Below, piece after piece: positions 34,539 to 44,660 of a stretch of 64,000 bases of DNA. Location of the stretch: the NCBI GenBank assembly GCA_003996215.1, contig QJPP01000058.1, positions 186,001 to 250,000 on the forward strand. Reading direction: 5' to 3'. A model generated the notes under the pieces. That model was not told the origin of the DNA and ran no database searches. It saw only the letters and a program-made list of their open reading frames with translations. The translations under genes were made by a program, and so were the position numbers. Numbering within the stretch: the stretch's first letter is position 1; the number at the start of each line of letters is the position of its first letter. This DNA comes from Jaltomata sinuosa (taxonomy: Eukaryota > Streptophyta > Magnoliopsida > Solanales > Solanaceae).

Positions 34539-37500
34539 ATGCTGGAAATTCCTTCCATAGATTCATCAGTCACCACCAACATTGCACTCGTTAAACGCTA
34601 CGCCCCTCCTAATCATCGGTATTTATGATGATGTTTCCATAAATGTGTGTTACTAAATTTTGACATGTTTTATTGAATTGATATTTGTTTTTGTGGTTTC
34701 CTTTTTTGTTGCAGGAATCGTTCACTTGGTAGGCGAAAATCCGGAGGAGGTAGTTTTGACACACCTAGAAGTGAAACATTATTTTTATTTTGTTTTTTAA
34801 TAAGTTTGCACATTTAATTTTGATCTACTGGATATCAGCATAGTATGGTAATAACCAGTTAACTATGCTCTTTAGGGTTTATAATTCACAGGTTCCAACC
34901 TTGGTTCTAAGATTGTTAATCTAGCTCTTCCACCCCTTGAGAGCAGAACTATAACTCTTCGAAAACTAGTTCATAAAGTGATTATTACATTGAGCTCAAA
35001 TTTAATGTCTTCAATCCATCTTTTGAGCAGTGCTCAGCAGTATCATTTGTTGCCAATAAGACCAGTATCATGTGAAGGATATGCAGAAGTAAGCTAATTA
35101 TAGCTCTTTATTTCTCATAATAAAATTGTGTTAAATTTCTATGTTTTCCATTAAGTATCACAGAATGTTCAGTAAAATAATGCTTTCTGCTCCTGTAAGA
35201 GACATGAGAGACTCGGAGAGATTAAAGCTTGTGCTCATTTTCCTATTTTTCTTGACTTTTTCTATGTTCTCATGGAATGTACATCGGTGGTACCTTCTGC
35301 AAGATTTGCGTGTAATGTTGTATATGTTGCTAACAATGTTGCTGATAGATCTGATGGTGTGAATCCAGCACTGATCATGCATCTATATTTTCCTGTGTCA
35401 ATTGTGAGAATTATGGAAGTTGGAAAGTTTGGGCACACCGTTGTTATTTGAATTTACTGAGGATTACCGGATCCTTACAACATGACTCTTCTATTGATGA
35501 AATTATCTCACTCTTGCAAGGGCATGAGGACGCTTGTAAGCTTACTTTCGCATATGTTGGTATAAGTGCAAACTCTCCAATTGATCTTTTGAGCTAGTGC
35601 CTTAGTTTACTTTAGTTTGTCCAACTCCAAAATGTTGCTTTTTTTTTTTTTGCATTATTGAGCATCATCATTGCATGCTGGTTTATTTGGCTTTCTTTCT
35701 CACAGTCGGTATTAGGTGATTTTTTTAAAGAGAACAGTTCTTCATTTTCTAATGCAAGTCCTGCCAGCGGTTTCTTTCACATATCATATGATAAGTACTA
35801 GGATAACACTTGGTTATAATGTGCCACGATTGAATATCATGCCAGATGTTAACAACCAACCTAGTTAGTATTGAAACCAGTAATATTAGACCTTCTTTCA
35901 GGCTATAAATATTAAGATGTCGGATAAGAATGCGCTAAGCACCACAGGATAGCCACGATGTATGGAGGGGGGGGGGGGGGTTCGTTGTTAAGTCTTATTA
36001 TGAATAGTTTTGATTAGAGAAAAGATTGACTTTCCGGACTAAATGTGTGTTTTTCACTTGATTGGGGTGATCTTGACGAAGGAGAATCTAGGTAAGAGGA
36101 AGGTTACCTGTCTCGGTTGGTGCTTTGTGTGCATGGGTTCGGCTAAAGATGTCAATCACCTCCTCATTCATTGTTTATTTGCATTGAGATTATGGTGGGA
36201 AGTCCTCAAATGGTTTGATATATTTTGGATGATGCCAGCCTTGATGAAAGAGGTAATATTCAATTGAAGTTATGGTAGAAGGAGAAGAGACTGTGCGCAG
36301 AAGCTTGGGCCGCTAGCACTTATGTGGGTCGTTTGGAGGAAAGAAATAAGAGAGCCTTTGAGAGTGTAGAGATGAATTTTGTTTCAGTTGAGGAGTTGGT
36401 ATTTTTTTTTTTAAATATTTGTATTAGAAAACTCGGCACAAAGGCTGTGATGGTAACCATGTACAGCCTCCAAAAATAGGAAATCCTTCCACTTCTCACA
36501 AGGAATCTATCATGTCTAGTATAGATTCTTCATCATTTTACATGTTTCTCCTTGCACCAAAACATAAACAACAAAAAAGCAGTTCATCCTTATCTTCTAA
36601 ATGGAGCTGTTGCTGCCTTCAAAACATCTTGCATTCCTTTCGTTCCAAGCTGGAATGAGATTCCACCACTTCTTTTGCCTGACATTATCTCCCTGATTGT
36701 GCCAACATCTCAGTAAGTCAGCTGTAGTTCTTGGCATTGTCCATTTGAGTCCAACTATACTTAGGAAGAGTTGCTACAATTGAGCAGTTACACCACAATG
36801 TAGAACAGGCGGCTGTTAGACTCTGACTATGCACAGCATAACTAACACCTGGAGCTTAATTGGAATCCTCTCTTCTTTAAATTTTCCTGAGTTAAACAGG
36901 CCTGTCTGGCTGACAACTTAAAAGGAGCTCTGATCTTCCACAGGGTCAGCTACTGTCATCCTGATTGTCTTGAAGCTAATGAATAGGCTGATTTCACTGA
37001 AAATCTCTTGTTGCTAGTGCCCTTCCATAATAAGGAGTCATCAGCATTTGTTGTGTCCTGAAAAAGCTCCAGCTGCTTCAGTAATTCAGTTGCCCTATCA
37101 ATTTCCTAGTCATTTAGCATTCTTCTGAAGTTGAGATTACATCCTTGTGAGTCCCACATCTCCCCAATTGCGGCTCAAGCATTTGAAGTATCACTTATCT
37201 CTTTTTGGTGCACCCATAAGGTTCCTTTATGTATAGAAAAAGATTGGATGCCCTTCGTAGAAAACCATCTGTTTTTTAGGTTTTCCACTTTTTTGTATAC
37301 TTCTTGTGTACAGGCATGTTTTTTGCCCAAACATTACTATGATTTATTACTTTATCCAAAAAAAGAAGAAGAATGATCTAAGTTCCAAACTGTGGCAAAA
37401 CAACTGGGATTGGCAGATGATGCCCTAAAAGTCTTAAGCTGAACCACCCACATAGAATGTAAGTTCAAAAAGAACGTCATTTCAGCCATCTGGTACTTCT

Positions 37501-40148
37501 ATTTTGTCCCACTCCCTAGCATATTATGGATTAACTGACTGAGGTCTTTTGAATTGTACCTATTGGTAGACATTTTCTCGGATAGTTTCTTTTTGCAGAT
37601 CGACTTGAACGAGTCAACAGCAATAGTAATGATGGAGAGAAGAATCAAATTAGTGCCCCCAGGTCAACATCTTCTGATGCTGCCAGTGGCAGATATCAAG
37701 CGAATGAGAATCATTGGACAGAGTTAATACCGCTACAAGGATGTTCTCGCAGTGATGCTTTTCAGCTTCTAAATAACCGTATGTTTCTTAGATTAATCCT
37801 GACCTCCTGAATTTGCTATTTCGAATAACAGTTTGTCAATTACACTGTTTCTTTCATATTCTTTATGTCAACCATTTCCCATGCTGTAATGTATTATGGT
37901 CATTCAATTTCAGTCTTTTCTCTTTAGTTTCATTTGGTGTGGTGTGATGATATTTAGCCATGTATTTTCCTTCATTTTCTTTATTATCTATATGGGCTCT
38001 GAGTTGTACACTTTTATTAGGTGCTGAATTCTTCACATCTGGCCGTAAGGCAAATGAATTCTTCACATCTGGCCGTAAGGCAAATGAGATGACTGGTGAT
38101 ATGCATTTAGATGGCATGATTTCCAATCATTATTGAGCAACTACTGTTGTTCTTCTGATTAAATTCATGACTGCAGCCACTTTTCCATACCAATCCTTGT
38201 TGACCTAATTGGGAACAAGAAATTGATGCCTGTCAAATTCCGTTAGCCATTTGTAGGATAGGTCTCAATTAAGATGAGTAAGCAAGTCTCACATGCCATC
38301 TCTTTCAGATGTTTTGGTTCTTTATCAGCCAGTTTTCACTCTTGGATGAATGATGGTGGTAGCAGTTCCTCTTATGGAAATTAGTTAAGAGCGATAATGT
38401 TAATAAAATGTTGCATGTTTTTGTAGGTTGGATGGCTGCTTTGAATGCTTACACTAATTTGCCATATGATTCTCCTGGTGAGTGAAAGGGTCCTGCTGAT
38501 CTTTACTATTTCAATTGGCTTAGTTTCTTCCTAGATGAAGCAGAATGGATCAAAGAGGATTCATATAGCCGTCCTCATCAACTAATTTGGAATTGAAGTG
38601 TAGTTTTGTTTGTTGTTGATTTTTTTCCTAGATGACCTTATGAACTGTGTCTTGGTAGTATGTGACCAGAGAATTTATTCAGGACTATGTTCTGAGTCAT
38701 CTCTTAGCAATTCATCTTATCTTAAGATTGCATTTTTGTGAAAATCTAGCTACAGTGCACAAAGGGTCCTCTCAGGGAAATAAGGCTATGGCCGTGCTGG
38801 TTTATATACTGAAAAAGCTTCTGCTTGATGGGATACTTGTTGATGCATCAAGAGAATTAACTCTACTGATAGCTGGAGATTTAAATCGACTCTACTAATA
38901 TTTTAGGTGACATTCCATAGTCCCACAAGCTTATGCCTGTACGTGTCCCGTGAAATACATGGTAAAAAGCTTTAAACTCACAATTACTCTGATTGGATAT
39001 TGGTGGCAAAAGTAGGACATCAGCACCTGCATGTTTCATCACCTAATGTTGTTTTCATATGGTAGAGGTTCATGAGATAGGAGTTGGATGTAGTGTGTTG
39101 TTTGATATACGTTTTCTAATGCAAATATTGAGTTAACCCTGAAATAAGCATATTCTAATGCCAACAGTACACATCATTTAAAAAAACACTAGGTGATTTC
39201 TTCCCATATGTCCTAACCTTGGTGGACAGAGTTACTTGGTACCTGTTGTTGGTGGGAGGTGGCTGGTATCCCGTGGAATTAGTCGAGGTGCGCGAAAGCT
39301 GGACCATGGTTATCAAAAGAAAAACAGTACACATCATTTAAAATTTAAAAGAATTTGTACTGGACAGAATATGACTAGTTAAAAATGAAGAATGAATTAA
39401 AACTTACCTTTCTTTCTTTCCTTTCCATTTTTTGTTTGAGGAGGGGGGTGAAAGAGGGGGAGGAAGGAGAGAAGGGACAGTTTGTCATTTGATATGTTAG
39501 TATTCGGTTTCCTCAAGGATGTATCATACTCTACTACTTTCATGGCTTCCTTTCTGGTATCAGGCAATGAGTCAGCACTGTCTTGTGAGAGATCCAAGTT
39601 CCAACTTGTGTTTCAAAATTGTTGAGTGCTGACAGTACTTCTGTTATAATACAGTAGTTCTCAGAGTTAAAACATGCAGAGTGTTGAATTTATTGTTGTT
39701 GATTTGTTTAAATTTTATATTGTTCCCTACGGTTAACTTGTGGAGGACTGAAGGAGTAGACCAGAAAGAATTCTCCGGAGACCTTGTGAAAGCATGAATG
39801 GATCACTCACTTCTTGCTATAATTTTTTTTTGATGGTTTGTCCATCCCCCACACTTGTGATCACAACTCATTCATCTATTCTTTTGTTCTTGCAGAAAGG
39901 CCAGTTATGTATACAAAAAGATAACCCTGGGGGCAATCTATGCTTCCGCACCAGGTAAGAAGCAGTTTTGTTGTGTCCCCCAGCTCCTACCCCCAACCTT
40001 CTGTTTCTCTTTCCATGACCACTGAATATTCATTTTCAATCGTCAGTTGATGTTACAAGCTGGAGGTGTATCTTCTCCTGGGTCGCAGGACTTTTTAAGT
40101 GAGCTTCAACTTGCAATGCAGGTTACAAGTGTCAGTTCTGATGCCTAA
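34539..40148 (+). CDS. Conserved plant protein of unknown function, with an in-frame stop
   Basis: Six exons with consensus splice sites and matching phases: 34539-34618, 34715-34749, 37599-37778, 38427-38477, 39896-39954, 40047-40148. The start MLEIPSIDSSVTTNIALVKR is the first ATG of the exon. The product is basic and serine-rich at the N-terminus (NRSLGRRKSGG), then has WTELIPLQGCSRSDAFQLLN and WMAALNAYTNLPYDSP. In exon 5 the frame meets TAA at 39922-39924 (after VMYTKR) but stays open afterwards through GQSMLPHQ, LMLQAGGVSSPGSQ and FLSELQLAMQ to the stop at 40146. The full frame would be 168 residues; the stop gives 124. I feel I have seen this family in plant proteomes but cannot name it. 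No signal peptide or membrane segment. It converges on NdhV, with 457 bp between stop codons. Whether the stop is real, tolerated or a sequence error is open. Confidence 0.8.
34892..35088 (+). other. Possible alternative exon in intron 2
   Basis: Preceded by TTCACAG and followed by GTAAGC, this 197-bp block is fully open in exactly the phase left by exon 2 (G|GT TCC), encoding a segment with LGSKIVNLALPPLESRTITL and LLSSAQQYHLLPIRPVSCEG. The product is unrelated in style to the rest of the gene and I do not recognise it. It could be an alternative exon or a piece of another gene captured in the intron. Confidence 0.4.
35152..35560 (+). other. Coding-like segments of unknown origin in intron 2
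   Basis: Three pieces read like protein in changing frames: FSKIMLSAPVRDMRDSERLK (35161-35230), SVVPSARFACNVVYVANNVA (from about 35284), and CVNCENYGSWKVWAHRCYLN continuing to DEIISLLQGHEDACK (35395-35540). The frame changes suggest a decayed gene fragment, perhaps of the same origin as 34892-35088. I do not recognise the family. Confidence 0.35.
35935..37376 (+). mobile_element. LINE 3' fragment (plus strand), split by another LINE
   Basis: From about 35935 the plus strand reads like the C-terminal end of plant L1-type ORF2: a zinc-binding zf-RVT segment GWCFVCMGSAKDVNHLLIHC with LFALRLWWEVLKWFD (36115-36220), then PLALMWVVWRKE (about 36310). It is interrupted near 36400 and appears to resume near 37180 with FWCTHKVPLCIEKDWMPFVE, ending in the TTTTTGTATACTTCTTGTGT-type 3' end and an A-rich tail at about 37358-37376. 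It lies in intron 2 of the unknown gene. A run of 14 G occurs at 35967-35980. Confidence 0.75.
36405..37180 (-). mobile_element. LINE 3' fragment (minus strand), inserted in the first LINE
   Basis: On the minus strand, from about 37000 to 36420: VADPVEDQSSF, CQ(A)-like and LTQ-like zf-RVT remnants, VESHSSLERKECKMF, KDELLFCCLCFGARRN and a GCTWLPSQPLC end, in frames with stops, ending in an A-rich tail (the T run at 36402-36412). It separates two halves of the plus-strand LINE. Boundaries are approximate. Confidence 0.65.
38026..38085. repeat. 30-bp perfect tandem duplication in intron 3
   Basis: Two identical adjacent 30-bp copies, 38026-38055 and 38056-38085, each starting GAATTCTTCACATCTGGCCG. 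Confidence 0.95.
39163..39343 (+). mobile_element. SINE with 21-bp target duplications, in intron 4
   Basis: The body at 39184-39322 contains CCTTGGTGGACAGAGTTAC, TGGTGGGAGGTGGCTGGTAT and CCCGTGGAATTAGTCGAGGT, which I recognise as a tRNA-derived SINE type common in Solanaceae (Au/TS-like, from memory), and ends in an A-rich tail. Identical 21-bp flanks at 39163-39183 and 39323-39343 (AACAGTACACATCATTTAAA plus one A) are the duplication made by LINE-driven insertion. The body is short, so it may be 5' truncated. The perfect duplication implies a fairly recent insertion. Confidence 0.88.
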
Positions 40149-40605
40149 TTATTACCTTCAAGTGCCAAAACTTTTCCAAAATTAGGCAGTTTCGAAGCAT
40201 TTGCATAGTAATGTTAAGACGCTTGTTGTAAGTTATTATCAACCCTGATAAACTTCTTGTTCAAGAAGACAGCGTCTGCTTGCACCATGAACATTGGCAG
40301 GATAACCACCCCTCCTTTGCAATGTAACTTTTTAATGTACCTTAATGCTGTATGTTTAATGAGATGCTACAATTTTATAAACCTGAGTCTTAAAAGATTT
40401 TGTTGGCATTCAGGAAACGTAAATTGGATAACTTGAACTTTCATTCTTGTGGTAAGTGTGCATTTGTTATTAAAATACACATTGGAAGAGGAAGAGCAAG
40501 GGTTGATTATATATAAATGGAATACACAGCATGCGGCTATGGACCTTTTTACTGGCAAAAGAAAGAAGGGGAGAAAGGTAAGAGGCAATATACACTGGGA
40601 AGGCA

Positions 40606-41495
40606 TTATTCTTTCCATACAGGAATAATTCCTTGAGCAGCTAAGCGCTTCTCAACCCAGAACACAACGTGCTTTGCTGTTATCTTTTTCTCATCAACGA
40701 GAAAAGGTTCAACAGTGCTCGCGCCAGAACCATAGGAGGACAAAGAGAAACCTTTAGGACCTGCTGTCAAAGAAATACATTTGTAAGTTTCTACTTATAT
40801 AAGCAACCTGAACTCTCACAACAAAATATAAGCAGGTACCTGTGAGTCCATCTGGAAAGAATGCCCAAAATGAATATGGATTGCCCCTCTTTAGAAATGA
40901 GCCCTCCAGCTGCAACAACAGAATTTATGAAAACTACAACAAAGCAAAAGCACTATGCAAGTTCTGGTAAAATCAAAATTAGTGAGATAAAATTGGCATC
41001 AAGACGAGATAATAGGAGACTCACCTTGTTTTCATTAAACGATAGCTCGAGCTCAAGGATGTCGTTTTGGTCTTCAAGAATTGCTTTAAGTGAAGGGATA
41101 ACATCCTCTGCCATCATCTGAGGTAGAGTGTCTAGAGCCTTGGGTTTTGGTTTTGCCGGACCTCTTTCTTCAGCAGTCTCGGTCTCTTTCTTCTCCTCCA
41201 TTTCGGCAGCAACTAGTTGTATTGACATTTATCAAATATGTTTAACAGTACACCATAGAAATCACCAATTTTTAAAAAAAGTGATGGTGTAACTTGGAAA
41301 ATTACCAGTTACAGATGAAGAAGATTCTTGGGCTGCAAAGCAGACAACATTTCTGCGAGAAGGAAGTATTTTACATTTGCACGTTCTGAGGTGTCTAAGT
41401 TCAAGTGAATCAGCAGGCAATACGAATTTAGCTCTACGGCGAAAAGATGGTGAAGGGAAGCTAGTAAGTGAAATAGAACCTCCTGTTGTTGCCAT
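40606..41495 (-). CDS. NdhV: NDH complex subunit NdhV, chloroplastic (DUF2996)
   Basis: Nuclear gene for a stromal subunit of the chloroplast NAD(P)H dehydrogenase-like complex, which takes electrons from ferredoxin for cyclic electron flow around photosystem I. Four exons on the minus strand: 41495-41306, 41212-41025, 40909-40840, 40760-40606 (or from 40763); all have GT donors and AG acceptors and the phases agree. The product is about 200 residues, close to the roughly 200 I recall for Arabidopsis NdhV. Residues 1 to about 50 look like a plastid transit peptide (Ser/Arg-rich, few acids). An acidic then Lys/Pro-rich linker follows (EEKKETETAEERG, about 68-81), then DUF2996: EDVIPSLKAILEDQNDILEL, LEGSFLKRGNPYSFWAFFPD, GASTVEPFLVDEKKITAKHV and the end RLAAQGIIPVWKE. 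The cyanobacterial homologue shares the STLESFxIDERK-like core. The frame is intact. The identification is from memory of the family. Confidence 0.85.
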
Positions 41496-42744
41496 GTCCC
41501 TTTGTATATGGTTTCACCTCTTATCTTCTTACAGCAAAATCAAGCATATTGTAGACAACTCTAATTTTTGTTCTTTTCAGCAGTTGTTGCTCAGAGAGGA
41601 TGCGCTACTTGTTAGTGAAGCAGTGACAACATCAGAAAGGCAGCCAAACCAAGTTGCTTTGTCATCCACACACTCTTAGGAGAACCAATGCCACTTATTC
41701 TCGATTTCAAATACTGACCTCTGATCTAGTAGTAGCAGCTTATTTAGCCCATTAAATTTGTCAAGCGGCCCGTTATAAAAGTTCTTGTTCCTATTATAGA
41801 GGGTGATTTTCAAGAATTGACTTTGAAAATTGCTGAGCGTTGAACTTTTGACCCTGCTTGCTTCATAGGTAGTGATGACAAATGCGTGGGTTAGGTCAAA
41901 TGTAGATGGGTTGATAATGGGTCAACATAAAATGTGTAATAGAATTCAATGTCTGGATAAGACTCTAGTAATCTGATAACCGATTTTAAAATAAAAAATC
42001 ACATTACTATTTTTCTGCATTACCTTCGAAGTCAAAGTACAATCACCAAGACAATATTTTTTTTCACAAAAGAAAAATCTTTCTACAAGGAATATCCAAC
42101 GAGATTCTCCAATTAAGTTATACGATTACAAAGATTTCAAAAAACTTCTTGTTACTAGCTGAAAAACATCCCCTAAAAGAATAATATGCAGAGAATAAAA
42201 TATTCTCTAAAATTTAAGGTCAGTCAGCTGCTTCAAGAGAAGAGCCTAAAATTCTAGCAACTATAGAAATCACCTCCTAAAATAGAACAACTTGCAAATC
42301 ACTATACACAGAGTACTTCATAATTAGTAATTCAATAATTAAATAAAGTTTAGTTGCTCACTTTAGAAAACATGTTCAATTACAAGATATTCCCTCAATT
42401 TTCATATTTTATTCATATTTACTCATATTCTTACGAATCAAATATAGGTTGAAATCCACATTTTAGCCATTTAAGATATCACTTCCCAACCCGTTAAAAT
42501 ATGGATACACTTATAAAATTTGGGCTCATTTTACCAGCACTCTCATGGGCAACACTTTTGACTTTAAACCTTGAAGTTATGGGTGTTATTCATTTCATGC
42601 GGGATTGACTCGGCATCCACCTGTTCTTCAGGCTTGCCCATGCTAACTGGTGCACGAATAGAAATAGACAGGGTGTACTAAAAGAAACTTACTGATAGTA
42701 ACTTTGAAGTTTTCACTGTATTTCCAAGTAACAACGCCATTTTT
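41496..42744. other. NdhV upstream region and decayed repeats
   Basis: 41496 to about 41720 should hold the 5' UTR and promoter of NdhV; I see no certain TATA box. From about 41870 to 42640 are phrases such as GTGGGTTAGGTCAAATG and GATGGGTTGATAATGGGTCA that recall hAT-type miniature elements, but I find no matching ends. No gene. Confidence 0.4.
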
Positions 42745-43869
42745 TGATACGCTTAAAATACCCCTTTATTTTAAGATATGTCACAGTCGCATGCAATATA
42801 GTAATCCATCTACAGTAGGATCGAATCCTCAAGGAATATGAGATGACTTCGTCGCAAGTTGTATCGATTATGACTACTCAATTTATAGCCATTTTCTAAT
42901 CCGTAACAGTTGTAAAGATTGTATTGTAAAGTAAACTACTAAGATAAAAAGTAAAGATGTTGAAAATAAAGATTCTTGTAAACTTAGATGACAAACACTA
43001 AGATTGTGTTTCCATAATGGATTGTTTTATTCGACGATAGTATGCACTCAGTCTCCTGCACTACCACTCAGTCTCTTCCAAGTTCATGAACAATTTAGCT
43101 ACATATGATGCTTCCACAACTATAGGAGATGTTGTCAATAACAATAACCGAATATGCTAAGTAGATTCAATTATGTCTAATATAAATCTGTTAAACAAGG
43201 GTTAACGCCTTGAGTTCATGCATATCTTCGTTTATCAAATTTCTAACCCGCTCTTTCTAGTTTGTAGATTAAGATATCATGACATAGGTTAATATTTGCA
43301 ACCACTAATACTTTTAATTATGAACGAAAAGAAGTTTGAAATCTAACAACCCTAGTAATATGCAATTACACGAAACCCTTATGATCTTTACAATTTCACT
43401 AGGTTTCACAACGTCAGTAGAGGATTTTAGCTACTCATACTGGTAAAAAAAAAACAATAATATGTATTAAAAGAAAGCATTAACTTACTACGAATGTTGA
43501 AAGCTTGAACAATGTTGAAGACTTTATTCCAGAACTAAGAAAACTATAAAACTTGGATGACAAGAACTACTATACTAAACCCTAAGAAAAGTTGTAGGCT
43601 TCTGATAATGGAAGTCTTCATGTCTATTTAAAATAATCAAAGAAAGTAGAATCTTAAAATAATAAGATAAGTTTCGTCAGCAAGCTTTGAGGTCTACTCC
43701 ATGATCATCAATTTCTTTGCGGGCCGTAGATTCAACTTTGTACGATTGTCAATTTTCCTGGATTTATGTCATGTTTTCTTCTTCTATTGTGAACTATTTT
43801 CACGAGCAATTTGTTCTCTCGTATAGTCCTTGGAAGCTTACATCCTTCCTTATCAAGTTCTATTCATCA
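42745..43869 (-). repeat. H: LTR of a third Athila-like family
   Basis: On the minus strand it begins near TGATGAATAG (43869) and ends GCGTATCA (42745), followed by AAAAATGGCGTTGTTAC, a primer site of the same form as in F1 and F2. The arrangement resembles the F LTRs (regular text such as TTGAGGATTCGATCC near the end) but the sequence is clearly different. Little internal sequence follows at 42730 downward, so the element is truncated. It abuts the E5 LTR at 43873. Confidence 0.65.
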
Positions 43870-43872
43870 AAT

Positions 43873-44660
43873 TGTATAACACCACACCCGTTAAAATATT
43901 TAAATTAATCCGTGCTTTTGGAATAATACTAAGAGTACTTAATATATTGAGAAAGATATTTTATGAGGTATTTTAATTATACAATGGTTGTATATTAAGT
44001 TTTGAAGTCAATCAAGTTGCAGATAAAAGTCGGCAAAAGTTATTGTAAATTCCTTTAATAAATTTTTTGAAAATTTGGGTCAAATATCTCAGAGCTTTTC
44101 TTCCAATCTATAAAGAGTTAGAGAACTCCTGAACTACCGACTTTATATTTCTCTACCATTAGCATCCATTTATCAGAATGCAAGAGTTCTAAATCCTTGA
44201 ACCATTCACAATTTGATCTTTAGAATTAATTTTGAGGACAAACTTATTATTATCAGCACATTTGTCGTATTTTCTTGCTGTATATTGATTAGAGCTTGTG
44301 GTGGGTGTTAAGGACTAATACTTGGCAGAAGCTATAAGAGGTAGGTATGGTGGTGATTGGTGCGCCACTCTTATAATTTGCGTATGAAAGTTATCGATTG
44401 AGACATTATAAAGTACGCCTTGTTATATTGCCTCGAGAGCTCGTCGCTCCTTCGAGATGTCATTAACATGTTGTTGTTGTATTTAGCTGTTGTTTATTAT
44501 TGTTATTGACCTCATTTTATGCTTTGGACTTGGATAGCCGCGAGTGTGACATTAACGCCTAATTGACTAGCTATGGCTCATTCTTGCAGCCTTATTGACT
44601 CTCACATTTGTTGTATTATGATTGGTTGGTCAAGCTTCATAGCGACCCTTTTGTTGTGTC
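43873..44660 (+). repeat. E5: diverged, shortened LTR of the E3 family
   Basis: Begins TGTATAACACCACACCCG, then AATAATACTAAGAGTACTTA, TTTTATGAGGTATTTTAA and GTTTTGAAGTCAATCAAG, matching the reverse complement of the E3 LTR start. It follows that LTR, with gaps, to near CGCGAGTGTGACATTAACGC (about 44540) and TTGGTTGGTCAAGCTTCATAGC (about 44625). It is about 0.8 kb against 2.8-2.9 kb in E3, and runs straight into protease sequence without primer site or gag, so a large deletion fused LTR and pol. Confidence 0.75.

Noticed and set aside
38662..38898. 78-codon plus-strand frame in intron 4
   Set aside because: No start context, splice sites or recognisable domain; best explained as chance.
40184..40249. 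Possible alternative last exon of the unknown gene after AAATTAG
   Set aside because: It would be in frame, but the unspliced frame ends naturally at 40146-40148 and the extra residues are not family-like as far as I can judge.
40861..41121. 86-codon plus-strand frame
   Set aside because: Antisense to NdhV exons 2 and 3, which have splice sites and family motifs.
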